The notes beneath the pieces were generated by a model, which was given only the letters and a program-made list of their open reading frames with translations, was not told the DNA's origin and ran no database searches. A program made the position numbers and the translations under genes. Positions 52,436 through 60,867 of a DNA stretch of 64,000 nucleotides are shown one piece after another. Position 1 is the first letter of the stretch. The number at the start of each line of letters is the position of its first letter. This DNA is from Micromonospora halotolerans (GTDB lineage Bacteria; Actinomycetota; Actinomycetes; Mycobacteriales; Micromonosporaceae): NCBI RefSeq assembly GCF_032108445.1, contig NZ_CP134876.1, positions 4,402,001 through 4,466,000 of the forward strand, in the 5' to 3' direction.

Positions 52436-53386
52436 TCAGGCGTACCGGGTGGCGGCGCGCGACCAGTCGTAGGTGGCCCGGATCCAGTCCCGCCGGGTGG
52501 TGAGGAAGGCGTGCACCCCCTCGTCGCCCGTCGCGGCCAGCGCCGCGTCCCGCTCCACGTAGGCCGCCAGGCTCTCGTTGAACCGGGTGGCCGCCGCGCG
52601 CAGCGCCGCCTCCTCGCCCCGCCCGGCCTCGGAGGCCATCGTGGTGACCAGGTTGTGCGCGTCCGGGCCGGTGGCCCGCTCCTTGTCGTAGGAGAAGAGG
52701 TCGTTGCACCAGCAGACCAGGTCGGCGGCGAGCGCGTCCAGGGCGGCCAGCGCCGGGTCGGCCCGCCGGTCCGGGCCGGGCACGTCCGGGTGGGCCAGGT
52801 CGGTCAGCGTGAAGCTGGGCCGGGCGCCACCGGTGTGCCGGCGCATCTGCACGTACTCGGCCACCCCGGGCACCCGGTGGTGCTCCCGGTTGGCCGCCTC
52901 CCAGAGCAGGGCCAGCAGGTACTCGCGCAACTGGCTGACCAGGCGCAGCAGCAGCGCCGGCCGCCCCCGGTCGCGGGCCCGCCGGCACAGGTCGTCCAGC
53001 GCCACGGCCAGCGGGCCGCCCCCGGCCGGGGCCGGCGCGACCGGGTCGCCGTGCCGGTCGAGCACCTCCAGCAGGGCTGCCACGGTCGGCGCGAGCCGGG
53101 TCGGGCTGGCGCCCAGGCCGTCCTCGTCGCACGCGTCGTCCATCACGAACAGCCAGCTGATCAGGTCGGCGAGCAGCCGCAGGTCGGCGACCGACGCGTC
53201 CGGGCAGGCCCGGCCGGCCAGCTCGACCGGGTGGGCGCCGGCCAGCCGGCGCAACCCGGCCGGGGTGTCGATCAGGCCCAGGTCGACGACCCACCCCGCG
53301 CTCTCCCCGGCGACCAGCTCGACGGCGGCGTGTCGGCGCGCCGGGAAGGGGGGTTCATGCAGTGCCGAGAGCGCGAAGCCTCGCAT
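52436..53386 (-). CDS. Class I terpene synthase
   Basis: 316-aa bacterial terpene cyclase. The metal motif Asp83-Asp-x2-Asp87-Glu88 follows a Trp-Leu-Phe-Val-Met stretch. The NSE triad is Asn228-Asp-x2-Ser232-x3-Glu236, and the diphosphate-sensing Arg-Tyr pair is Arg314-Tyr315 at the extreme C-terminus. All catalytic elements are intact, so it should cyclise a prenyl diphosphate, most likely farnesyl diphosphate from the family length. The product cannot be read from sequence. No prenyltransferase or P450 is adjacent, so it acts alone or with distant genes. ATG 53386. Confidence 0.9.
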   Translation of the reverse strand: MRGFALSALHEPPFPARRHAAVELVAGESAGWVVDLGLIDTPAGLRRLAGAHPVELAGRACPDASVADLRLLADLISWLFVMDDACDEDGLGASPTRLAPTVAALLEVLDRHGDPVAPAPAGGGPLAVALDDLCRRARDRGRPALLLRLVSQLREYLLALLWEAANREHHRVPGVAEYVQMRRHTGGARPSFTLTDLAHPDVPGPDRRADPALAALDALAADLVCWCNDLFSYDKERATGPDAHNLVTTMASEAGRGEEAALRAAATRFNESLAAYVERDAALAATGDEGVHAFLTTRRDWIRATYDWSRAATRYA

Positions 53387-53400
53387 CCGTCTCCCCTTGT

Positions 53401-53427
53401 CCCGCCGCCCCGGGGTTGGGCGGCGGG
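53401..53427. terminator. 10-bp hairpin upstream of the terpene synthase
   Basis: CCCGCCGCCC (53401-53410) pairs with GGGCGGCGGG (53418-53427), 7-nt loop. It may end transcription of the TIGR03085 gene or, if the promoter is at minus-strand TACGCT (53438-53433), lie in the 5' leader of the terpene synthase mRNA. Confidence 0.55.
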
Positions 53428-53514
53428 TCAGGAGCGTACGGCAGCGCGGATCGGCCTTCGTCGCTGGGCCGGAGCCGTTCCCACGCGGTCTGGTGACCGG
53501 CCCGGCGCGCTCCG

Positions 53515-54144
53515 TCAGAAGCCCAGGTTGGCTGCGCGCAACCGCTCCGCCGGTGCGGTCGGGCCGTCCACCTGGACTCGGGCCACCCGCTGCCGGCCGG
53601 AGATGAACAGCACCAGCTCGCCCGGCGCGCCGACCACCCGCAGCCGCTCGCCGCCGCGGCCGACGGCGCGCTCGCCGTAGCCGGGCGCCTGGATCAGCAG
53701 GTCCGCCGGGAAGCGCCGCAACGCCACCCGGGCCAGCAGGGTGGCCCGCTTCCAGAGCGCGGCGTGCTGCCGGGCCGGCAGGTCGCGGGGGAGCCAGCCC
53801 GGCTGGGCCCGGCGCACGTCCTCGTGGTGGATGAAGAACTCCATGCCGTTGGCCAGCTCGTCGGTGAGCGGGTTGCTCAGCGGGCTCCACCGCGGCGGGC
53901 GGCGCACCCGTTCGACCAGCTCCGGGTAGGGTCCGGCGGCCATCCGCCGGCGGACCGCCTCGCCGTAGCCGCGCAGTGGCGGCAGCAGGATGCCGCCCGC
54001 CGCGTCCGGCCGGCGTTCCCGCACCAGCAGGTGGGCCGCCAGGTCCCGGGTGGTCCACCCCTCGTTGACCGTCGGCGCGTCCGGTCCCAGCTCCAGCATC
54101 AGGTCGGCGAGCGCCTCGCGCTCCGTTCGGGCGTACCGCGGCAT
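53515..54144 (-). CDS. TIGR03085/maleylpyruvate-isomerase-like metal-binding protein
   Basis: 209-aa protein of the DinB/mycothiol-dependent MPI-like group. It opens Tyr-Ala-Arg-Thr-Glu-Arg-Glu-Ala-Leu-Ala-Asp-Leu, then Thr-Thr-Arg-Asp-Leu-Ala-Ala-His-Leu (His about 35). A later Phe-Phe-Ile-His-His-Glu-Asp-Val-Arg-Arg-Ala carries the other metal ligands (about 107-117). In this fold the His residues bind zinc and some members use mycothiol; the substrate is unknown. ATG 54144. Confidence 0.85.
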   Translation of the reverse strand: MPRYARTEREALADLMLELGPDAPTVNEGWTTRDLAAHLLVRERRPDAAGGILLPPLRGYGEAVRRRMAAGPYPELVERVRRPPRWSPLSNPLTDELANGMEFFIHHEDVRRAQPGWLPRDLPARQHAALWKRATLLARVALRRFPADLLIQAPGYGERAVGRGGERLRVVGAPGELVLFISGRQRVARVQVDGPTAPAERLRAANLGF

Positions 54145-54361
54145 GGCCCGATCGTAGGCCCGGTGGCCGGTTCGCGCTTCCGCCACGGCCCGGCGTCGGC
54201 GTCCCCCCGTCCGGCGTACGGCGCAGGGCGGGAGGCGTCCGCCCTGCTCGGCGGGGTCCGGCGGGACCGAGTGACGGCCGACATATCGGGGCCGGGTCGG
54301 CGGAGCGGGCCCCGACCGGTAAGGATGAGGGAGAAAACTGCGGCTTACGGCGGGGGAGAGC

Positions 54362-56236
54362 GTGGCGAGCGCGACAAGTCGGGACGTCCTCGGCAGAGGG
54401 CTACGGGTACTCGGCCGGGCCATCCGGGAGCAGCCGCGCATCTTCGCGGTCGCGGTGGCCGGCAGCGTGCTCTTCGGCCTCATGGTGATCGCCAGCGCGT
54501 ACGTGGTCGGCGCGGTGGTCGGCAAGGTGGTGGTCCCGGCGGTCGCCCGCGGCTCGGTCACCGGCGGCGCCCTGGCGCTCGCCGCCGCCGCGCTGTTCGG
54601 GATCAGCGTGCTGCGGGTGGTCGGCATCTTCGGCCGCCGGCTCGGCGCCGGCTACATGCAGTACCGGCTCCAGGCCGCCTACCGCCGCCGGGTCACCCGC
54701 CGCTACCTCGACCTGCCGCTGGCCTGGCACCACCGCAACGCCACCGGCACCCTGCTGTCCAACGCCAACTCCGACGTCGAGGCCGCCTGGTACCCGATCG
54801 CGCCGCTGCCCTTCGCCGTCGGCACCCTGGTGATGCTCGTCGGCGCGGTGGTCTCGCTGTTCCTCACCGACTGGGCCCTCGCGCTGGTCGGCCTCGCCGT
54901 CTTCCCAGCGCTGTTCGCGCTCAACGTGGTCTACTCCCGCCGGATGGCGCCCCGCCAGGCCCGCGCGCAGCGGCTGCGCGCCGAGGTCAGCGGCATCGCG
55001 CACGAGAGCTTCGACGGCGCCCTGGTGGTCAAGACGATGGGCCGGGAGGCCCAGGAGACCGCCCGGTTCGCCGCCCGGGCCGGTGAGCTGCGGGACGCGC
55101 TGATCTCCGTCGGCAAGCTGCGCGGTGTCTTCGACCCGATGCTGGAGACGCTGCCCAGCCTGGGCACGCTCGCCGTGCTGGTGGTCGGCGCGGTCCGGTT
55201 CCGCCAGGGCGGGATCACCGTGACCGAGCTGGTCAGCGTGGCCTTCCTCTTCACCGTGCTGGCCTTCCCGGTCCGGGCCATCGGCTGGGTGCTGGCCGAG
55301 CTGCCGCGCAGCGTCGCCGGCTGGGACCGGGTCCGCCGGGTCCTCGACGCCACCGGCGAGATGCCGTACGGCGACGTGACGCTGGACCCGGCCACGCCGG
55401 CGCCGGCCACCCTCGCCTTCCACGACGTGCACTTCGGGTACGAGCCGGCCGAGGCCCACCTGCCCGGCACCGAGGTGCTCGGCGAGGTGACCTTCACCGT
55501 GCCGGCGGGGAAGACGGTGGCCCTGGTCGGGCCGACCGGCGCCGGCAAGTCCACCATCACCTCGCTGGCCGTGCGGCTGGTCGACCCGCGCAGCGGCCGG
55601 GTCACTCTCGACGGCGTCGACGTGCGGGACCTGACCGCCGCCTCGCTGGCCTCGACGGTGGCCCTCGTCGCCCAGGTGCCGTTCGTCTTCGACGACACCG
55701 TGCGGGCCAACATCACCCTGGACCGCGCCGGCATCGGCGACGACGAGGTCTGGGCGGCGCTGCGGCTGGCCGAGGCCGACGGCTTCGTGGCCGCGCTGCC
55801 CGACGGGCTGGACACCATGGTCGGCGAGCGGGGCACCTCGCTCTCCGGCGGGCAGCGGCAGCGGCTCACCCTGGCCCGGGCGATCGCCGGCCGGCCCCGC
55901 CTGCTGGTGCTCGACGACGCCACGAGCGCCGTCGACCCGCGGGTGGAGGCCGCCATCCTGGCCGGTCTGCGCGCCCCGGCGGAGGGCGGCGCGCCCGCCT
56001 CGATCCTGGTGGTCGCCTACCGGCGGGCCACCATCGCGCTCGCCGACGAGGTGATCTACGTGGAGCACGGGCGGGTGGTGGCCCGGGGCACGCACACCGA
56101 CCTGCTCGCCACCGTCCCCGGCTACGCCGACCTGGTCACCGCCTACGAACAGGCCGAGCACGAACGCGAGCAGACCCGCACGTACGACGAGGTCACCCCG
56201 CTGACCTCCGGCCTGGAAGTCGAGGTTGACCGGTGA
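54362..56236 (+). CDS. ABC exporter half-transporter, degenerate-site subunit
   Basis: 624-aa protein: six-helix ABC-B type membrane domain (about 25-320) and a C-terminal ATPase. Walker A Gly-Pro-Thr-Gly-Ala-Gly-Lys-Ser is near 390 and signature Leu-Ser-Gly-Gly-Gln at 494. Walker B ends in Asp518-Asp519, where the second residue should be the catalytic Glu, and the switch His is Tyr553. Its own ATP site is thus non-canonical while its signature is intact, typical of one half of a heterodimeric exporter. GTG 54362 with GGGGGAGAG upstream. Overlaps the partner gene by 4 nt. Substrate unknown. Confidence 0.92.
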   Translation: MASATSRDVLGRGLRVLGRAIREQPRIFAVAVAGSVLFGLMVIASAYVVGAVVGKVVVPAVARGSVTGGALALAAAALFGISVLRVVGIFGRRLGAGYMQYRLQAAYRRRVTRRYLDLPLAWHHRNATGTLLSNANSDVEAAWYPIAPLPFAVGTLVMLVGAVVSLFLTDWALALVGLAVFPALFALNVVYSRRMAPRQARAQRLRAEVSGIAHESFDGALVVKTMGREAQETARFAARAGELRDALISVGKLRGVFDPMLETLPSLGTLAVLVVGAVRFRQGGITVTELVSVAFLFTVLAFPVRAIGWVLAELPRSVAGWDRVRRVLDATGEMPYGDVTLDPATPAPATLAFHDVHFGYEPAEAHLPGTEVLGEVTFTVPAGKTVALVGPTGAGKSTITSLAVRLVDPRSGRVTLDGVDVRDLTAASLASTVALVAQVPFVFDDTVRANITLDRAGIGDDEVWAALRLAEADGFVAALPDGLDTMVGERGTSLSGGQRQRLTLARAIAGRPRLLVLDDATSAVDPRVEAAILAGLRAPAEGGAPASILVVAYRRATIALADEVIYVEHGRVVARGTHTDLLATVPGYADLVTAYEQAEHEREQTRTYDEVTPLTSGLEVEVDR

Positions 56237-58008
56237 GCGCGGAACAGAAGGCCGAGGCGACCGAGTCGACCTGGCGGACGCTGCGGCGGGGGCTGGCGCT
56301 CTCGCCGGAGCTGAAGACCGGGCTGGCCGGCACCCTGGCGCTGGCCCTGATCTACATGGTCGGCCGGGTCGCCGTGCCGGTGGCCGTGCAGCGCGGCATC
56401 GACCACGGCATCGTCGGCGGCCTCGACCTGGACGTGGTCACGGTGACCGTGGTGATCACCGCGGCCGTGCTGGTGGTCACCACCACCTGCGGCTACCTGA
56501 TGATGCGCCGGCTGTTCACGGTCAGCGAGACCGCGCTGGCCGGGGTGCGCACCCGGGCGTTTCGGCACGTGCACGACCTGTCCATGCTGCACCAGCAGTC
56601 CGAGCGGCGCGGCTCGCTGGTCTCCCGGGTCACCAGCGACGTCGACCAGATCACCCAGTTCCTCCAGTGGGGCGGCGTGATCCTGATCGTCAACCTGGGC
56701 CAGCTCGTGGTGACCACGGCCGTCATGCTGGCCTACTCCTGGCAGCTGACCCTCGTGGTGCTCCTCGCGTTCGCGCCGGCCGTGCTGGTGATCCGGCTGC
56801 TCCAGCGCCGGCTCGCGGGCGCCTACGGGCTGGTCCGCCAGCGGATGGGCGCCCTGCTCGGCACCATCGGCGAGAGCGTGGTGGGCGCCCCGGTGATCCG
56901 GGCGTACGGGATCTCCGGGCGCACCGCCCGGCGGCTGGACGCGGCCATCGAGGGGCAGCGCCAGGCGCAGCAGCGGGCCATCCGGATCAGCATCGTGGGC
57001 AGCTCGGTCGGTGAGCTGGCCGCCGGCCTGGCCCTCGCGGGCGTGGTGGTGGTCGGTGTCAACCTCGGCGTCGACCGCACCCTGTCCGTCGGCCAGCTCA
57101 CCGCGTTCCTGTTCCTGGTGACGCTCTTCATCCAGCCCGTGCAGATCGCCACCGAGGTGCTCAACGAGGCGCAGAACGCGATCGCGGGCTGGCGCCGGGT
57201 GCTCGACGTCCTGGACGTCGCGCCGGACGTGGCCGACCCGGGGGCGCAGGGCCGCGAGCTGCCGGACGGCCCGCTGGACATCCGCTTCGCCGGGGTGACC
57301 TTCGCCTACCCGGGCGGGCCGCCCGTGCTGCACGACGTGAAGCTGGAGATCCCGGCGAAGAGCCGGGTGGCCGTGGTCGGCGAGACCGGCAGCGGCAAGA
57401 CGACCTTCGCGAAGCTGCTCACCCGGCTCATGGACCCCACCGAGGGTGAGGTGCTGCTCTCCGGCGTCTCGCTGCGCGAGGTGCGCTTCGAGTCGCTGCG
57501 CTCGCGGGTGGTGATGGTGCCGCAGGACGGCTTCCTCTTCGACGCCACCGTCGGGGAGAACGTCCGCTTCGCCCGCCCGGAGCTGACCGACGGGCAGCTC
57601 ACCGCCGCCTTCTCCGAGCTGGGCCTGGCCGACTGGCTGGACGGGCTGCCGGCCGGCCTGGACACCCCGGTGGGCGAGCGCGGCGAGGCGCTGAGCGTCG
57701 GGGAGCGGCAGCTCGTCGCGCTGGCCCGGGCGTACGTGGCCGATCCCGACCTGCTCGTGCTGGATGAGGCGACCAGCGCCGTCGACCCGGCCACCGAGGT
57801 ACGCCTCCAGCGCACCCTGGACGCGGTCACCCGGGGTCGGACGACGCTGGCCATCGCCCACCGGCTGTCCACCGCCCAGGCCGCCGACGAGGTGATCGTG
57901 GTGGACCGGGGGCGGATCGTGCAGCGCGGCCCGCACGACGAGCTGGTGCGGGACCCGGAGTCGGTCTACGCCCTGCTCTACGCCTCCTGGCTGGAGCAGA
58001 CCCGCTGA
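56233..58008 (+). CDS. ABC exporter half-transporter, consensus-site subunit
   Basis: 591-aa ABC-B type protein: six helices (about 30-310) and ATPase. Walker A Gly-Glu-Thr-Gly-Ser-Gly-Lys-Thr near 383-390, Walker B Leu-Leu-Val-Leu-Asp-Glu (Glu512 intact), switch His543 intact, but signature Leu-Ser-Val-Gly-Glu (487-491) departs from Leu-Ser-Gly-Gly-Gln. It complements the upstream subunit exactly: its catalytic site uses the partner's good signature. Family members export drugs, lipids or peptides. GTG 56233 overlaps the upstream stop. Confidence 0.93.
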   Translation: MSAEQKAEATESTWRTLRRGLALSPELKTGLAGTLALALIYMVGRVAVPVAVQRGIDHGIVGGLDLDVVTVTVVITAAVLVVTTTCGYLMMRRLFTVSETALAGVRTRAFRHVHDLSMLHQQSERRGSLVSRVTSDVDQITQFLQWGGVILIVNLGQLVVTTAVMLAYSWQLTLVVLLAFAPAVLVIRLLQRRLAGAYGLVRQRMGALLGTIGESVVGAPVIRAYGISGRTARRLDAAIEGQRQAQQRAIRISIVGSSVGELAAGLALAGVVVVGVNLGVDRTLSVGQLTAFLFLVTLFIQPVQIATEVLNEAQNAIAGWRRVLDVLDVAPDVADPGAQGRELPDGPLDIRFAGVTFAYPGGPPVLHDVKLEIPAKSRVAVVGETGSGKTTFAKLLTRLMDPTEGEVLLSGVSLREVRFESLRSRVVMVPQDGFLFDATVGENVRFARPELTDGQLTAAFSELGLADWLDGLPAGLDTPVGERGEALSVGERQLVALARAYVADPDLLVLDEATSAVDPATEVRLQRTLDAVTRGRTTLAIAHRLSTAQAADEVIVVDRGRIVQRGPHDELVRDPESVYALLYASWLEQTR

Positions 58009-58024
58009 TCTTCAGGTCCGCCAG

Positions 58025-58304
58025 GGCTGGAGCAGACCCGCTGAGGCTGCTGGCCGACCTCGCCGACCACCACGGCGACCAGGTGGGCGCCTACCTGCGG
58101 CGGCGGCTCGGCCTGACCGGATCCGAGGCCGGCGGCCCGCCCCGGGTGGTCCGCATCGACCGGTACGGGCTGCTGGTCTCCCACGGGCGGCCCGGCGCCC
58201 GCCGCCGCACCCGGCTCGCCTTCGCCCAGCCGGTCGCCGGCCCGGCCGAGCTGGCCCGGCTGCTGCACCCGATGCTCTGCCCGCGCGCCGCCGAGCGCGC
58301 CTGA
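58025..58304 (+). pseudogene. 5'-truncated DUF2470-like remnant
   Basis: The frame reads Leu-Ala-Asp-Leu-Ala-Asp-His-His-Gly-Asp-Gln-Val-Gly-Ala-Tyr-Leu...Ile-Asp-Arg-Tyr-Gly-Leu to a TGA at 58304 and resembles the DUF2470 domain often attached to pyridoxamine-phosphate-oxidase-like proteins. There is no ATG/GTG/TTG before 58083, which cuts into the domain. The 20 nt at 58025-58044 duplicate the last 20 nt of the ABC exporter gene (57989-58008), so the 5' part seems to have been replaced by a copying event. A 73-residue product from GTG 58083 is possible. Confidence 0.6.
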
Positions 58305-58305
58305 G

Positions 58306-58899
58306 TCAGGTCAGGTCGCCCGTGAGGTAGCGCTGGACGGTCGGACCGATCGTGGCGACCAGGGTCTCCGGGTCGGCGGACGCGACCGGTTCGAGGCGGA
58401 TCACGTAGCGCATCATGGCCAGGCCGGCGACCTGCGTCGCCACCAGCGCGCCCCGCAGCGGCAGCTGCGCCGGGTCGACGTCGAGCTGGTCGAGGACGCG
58501 CCGCAGCACCTGGGTGGCCAGGAACTCGCGCAGCAGCCGGGCGGTCCACTCGCTGCTGACCGCCGAGCGGAGCAGGGCCACGGCGGCCCCGCCGACGGGC
58601 GAGTCCCAGACGGTCAGGAACGTGCGGACCAGCCGCTCGCCCACCCGGTCCGGGTCGCCGGCCAGCACGGCCGGGACCAGCTGCGCCGGGTCGACCGGTA
58701 TCGCCACGGTGGCCCGGAACAGCTCCTCCTTGGTGCCGAAGTAGTGGTGCACCAGCGCCGGGTCCACCCCCGCGGCGGCGGCGATCGACCGGATGGAGGC
58801 GGCGTCGAAGCCACGCTCGGCGAACGCCGCCCGGGCCGCCGCGAGGATGGCCTCCCGGGTGTCCGGGTTGCCGGGCCGCCGGCCGGTGCGCCGGGCCAT
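58306..58899 (-). CDS. TetR-family transcriptional regulator
   Basis: 197-aa repressor. N-terminal HTH (about 14-60): Thr-Arg-Glu-Ala-Ile-Leu-Ala-Ala-Ala, then Ala-Ser-Ile-Arg-Ser-Ile-Ala-Ala-Ala-Ala-Gly-Val and Val-His-His-Tyr-Phe-Gly-Thr-Lys-Glu-Glu-Leu. The C-terminal helical ligand domain resembles the TetR_C group with a QacR/DUF-like core. It is the last gene of the ABC-2 exporter operon; its ATG shares a base with the permease stop (TGATG). Likely controls the operon through the 17-2-17 dyad at 60387-60422. Confidence 0.93.
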   Translation of the reverse strand: MARRTGRRPGNPDTREAILAAARAAFAERGFDAASIRSIAAAAGVDPALVHHYFGTKEELFRATVAIPVDPAQLVPAVLAGDPDRVGERLVRTFLTVWDSPVGGAAVALLRSAVSSEWTARLLREFLATQVLRRVLDQLDVDPAQLPLRGALVATQVAGLAMMRYVIRLEPVASADPETLVATIGPTVQRYLTGDLT

Positions 58900-59654
58900 C
58901 ACCCGCTGCGCCGCCGCAGCGTCGCGGCGGCCAGCACGAGCGCCGCCACGGCCGCGCCGGCCACGATCGCCACATCCCGCCACATCGTCCCGGTCGGGTC
59001 GGCGTGCGCGCCGACCTCCTGGAGCGCCTCGACGGCGTACGACAGGGGCAGCACGTCGCTGATCGCCTGGAGCCAGCCGGCCATCTCGCCGCGCGGCACG
59101 AACAGCCCGCAGAGCAGCAGCTGGGGGGCGACCACCACCGGCATGAACTGCACGGCCTGGAACTCCGTGCGGGCGAAGGCGCTGCAGAACAGGCCGAGCG
59201 CGACCGCGAGCACGGCGTTGATCGCCGCAATCATGATCACGAGCCCGATGCTGCCGGCGGTGGTCAGGCCGAACACCCAGTACGCCACGGCCGAGGCGAC
59301 GGTGGCCTGGACCACGCCGGCCAGGCCGAACGCGATGCCGTACCCGAAGAGCAGGTCGAGCTTGGCCAGCGGGGTGGTGAGCAGCCGTTCCAGCGTGCCG
59401 GTGGTGCGCTCCCGCAGCATGGCGATGCTGGTCACCAGGAACATGATGATGAACGGGAAGAAGCCCAGCATGATCAGCGCCACCCGGTCGAAGACCGTGG
59501 GCCGCCCCGGCGGGGTGGGCTGGTCGACGTACATGAAGTAGACCAGCGTGAGCAGCACGACGGGGACCACGACGAGCAGCGCCACGGTCCGCCGGTCGTG
59601 CCGGAGCTGGCGCAGGATCCGCCCGGTGGTGGCGGCCAGGATGTGCGGGTTCAC
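58899..59654 (-). CDS. ABC-2 type permease
   Basis: 251-aa six-helix membrane protein of the ABC-2 family. It has a cytoplasmic start with Arg-Ile-Leu-Arg-Gln-Leu-Arg-His-Asp-Arg-Arg-Thr, a large loop with Arg-Glu-Arg-Thr-Thr-Gly-Thr-Leu-Glu-Arg-Leu-Leu (about 83-94) and a late Gly-Leu-Phe-Val-Pro. Works with the ATPase encoded just upstream as a drug or lipid exporter. GTG 59654 overlaps the ATPase stop (GTGA). Confidence 0.92.
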   Translation of the reverse strand: MNPHILAATTGRILRQLRHDRRTVALLVVVPVVLLTLVYFMYVDQPTPPGRPTVFDRVALIMLGFFPFIIMFLVTSIAMLRERTTGTLERLLTTPLAKLDLLFGYGIAFGLAGVVQATVASAVAYWVFGLTTAGSIGLVIMIAAINAVLAVALGLFCSAFARTEFQAVQFMPVVVAPQLLLCGLFVPRGEMAGWLQAISDVLPLSYAVEALQEVGAHADPTGTMWRDVAIVAGAAVAALVLAAATLRRRSG

Positions 59655-60373
59655 GAGGCCTCCTGCTCGCTCGCCTTGATCAACCGGAGGAACGCCTCTT
59701 CCAGGTCGTCCACCCCGGTGGCGGCGCGCACCGCGTCCGGGGTGTCGTCGGCGACCAGCCGGCCGTCGCGGATGAGCAGCAGTCGGTCGCACCGGCCGGC
59801 CTCGTCCATGACGTGGCTGGACACCAGCAGCGTGGTGCCGGCGGCCGCCATGGCGTGGAACCGGGCCCACAGGTCGGCCCGGAGCACCGGGTCCTGACCC
59901 ACGGTGGGCTCGTCGAGGATGACCAGCTCGGGGTCGCCGACCAGGGCGCAGGCCAGCGACGCGCGGCTGCGCTGGCCGCCGGAGAGGTTGCCGACCAGCT
60001 GGGTGGCCGCGCCGGCCAGCCCGACGTCGGCGACCGTCTGGTCGGCGTGGGCGTGGTCCCGCCCGTGGAGGGCGGCGAAGTAGCGCGCGTTCTCCCGGAC
60101 GGTCAGGTCGGCGTAGACGCTGGGCGCCTGGGTCAGGTAGCCGACGCGGCGGCGCAGCTCGGCCGCCCCGGCGGGCCGGCCCAGCACGGTGACCGTGCCC
60201 GAGCCGACCGTCTGCACCCCGACGATCGCGCGCATCAGGGTGGTCTTGCCACTGCCGCTCGGCCCGAGCAGCCCGGTGACCGTGCCGCGGGGCACCGCGC
60301 AGGAGATGCCCTGGAGCACCCGCCGCTGGCCCCGCTCGACCACCAGGTCACGGACCGACACCGCGTCGTCCAT
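59651..60373 (-). CDS. ABC transporter ATPase (ABC-2 exporter)
   Basis: 240-aa ATPase with Walker A Gly-Pro-Ser-Gly-Ser-Gly-Lys-Thr-Thr (about 37-45), signature Leu-Ser-Gly-Gly-Gln-Arg (about 131), Walker B Val-Ile-Leu-Asp-Glu-Pro and switch His in Ser-Ser-His-Val-Met-Asp-Glu. ATG 60373 is chosen because GGAGG lies 5 nt upstream; the frame extends to 60409 but would start within the operator. First gene of the ATPase-permease-TetR operon. Confidence 0.93.
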   Translation of the reverse strand: MDDAVSVRDLVVERGQRRVLQGISCAVPRGTVTGLLGPSGSGKTTLMRAIVGVQTVGSGTVTVLGRPAGAAELRRRVGYLTQAPSVYADLTVRENARYFAALHGRDHAHADQTVADVGLAGAATQLVGNLSGGQRSRASLACALVGDPELVILDEPTVGQDPVLRADLWARFHAMAAAGTTLLVSSHVMDEAGRCDRLLLIRDGRLVADDTPDAVRAATGVDDLEEAFLRLIKASEQEAS

Positions 60374-60386
60374 GCGCGCCTCCAAA

Positions 60387-60422
60387 AACTCATCAACCGT
60401 TGAACTCAACGCTAGATGAGTT
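60387..60422. promoter_or_regulatory. TetR-type operator and promoter of the ABC-2 operon
   Basis: Arms AACTCATCAACCGTTGA (60387-60403) and TCAACGCTAGATGAGTT (60406-60422) form a dyad matching at 14 of 17 positions with a 2-nt centre. Minus-strand TAGCGT (60414-60409) with TTGCGC (60438-60433), 18-nt spacer, is the promoter and is covered by the right arm. The TetR gene of the operon is the obvious ligand-responsive repressor. Confidence 0.7.
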
Positions 60423-60440
60423 ATCCGCTCGGGCGCAAGG

Positions 60441-60471
60441 TTGACTTCGAGTGCCCTCGAACTGGAAGCCT
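60441..60471 (+). promoter_or_regulatory. MerR-type promoter with 19-bp spacer and internal dyad
   Basis: TTGACT (60441-60446), a 19-nt spacer and AAGCCT (60466-60471). The spacer contains TTCGAG-N4-CTCGAA (60446-60461). A long spacer with a central dyad is the hallmark of promoters activated by MerR proteins through DNA distortion. The GTG start of the MerR gene follows 6 nt after the -10. Confidence 0.65.
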
Positions 60472-60477
60472 GGGTGC

Positions 60478-60867
60478 GTGGACATCAGCACGCGGGAGAT
60501 GAGCCTCACCGTCGGTGAGGCGGCGGAACGGGTCGGCCTGACCACCTACACGCTGCGCTGGTACGAGCAGGAGGGCCTGGTCGCCCCGGTCGGCCGGGAC
60601 TCCGCCGGCCGCCGGCGCTACACCGAGTCCGACGTCAACTGGCTGTTCCTGCTCACCCGGCTGCGGCGCACCGGGATGCCGGTACGGGACATGCGGCGCT
60701 ACGCCGAACTGGCCCGGCAGGGCGACCGCACGCTCGGCGCCCGGCGGGCCCTGTTCGAGGCGCACCGGAGCCGGGTGCTGGCCCGGATGGCCGAGCTGGA
60801 GGAGGACCTCAAGGTCCTCGACCACAAGATCGACGCGTACCGCCGGGCGGAGGAGGAACTGGCATGA
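60478..60867 (+). CDS. MerR-family transcriptional regulator
   Basis: 129-aa regulator. The MerR HTH begins [13 protein letters not shown] (about 10-22), with the family marks [10 protein letters not shown] and Arg-Arg-Tyr-Thr-Glu-Ser-Asp-Val. A dimerisation coiled coil ends the protein. No metal-binding Cys are present, so an organic or redox signal is likely. GTG 60478 is 6 nt downstream of the -10. Coupled to the aldo-keto reductase (ATGA), its probable target. Confidence 0.93.
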   Translation: MDISTREMSLTVGEAAERVGLTTYTLRWYEQEGLVAPVGRDSAGRRRYTESDVNWLFLLTRLRRTGMPVRDMRRYAELARQGDRTLGARRALFEAHRSRVLARMAELEEDLKVLDHKIDAYRRAEEELA

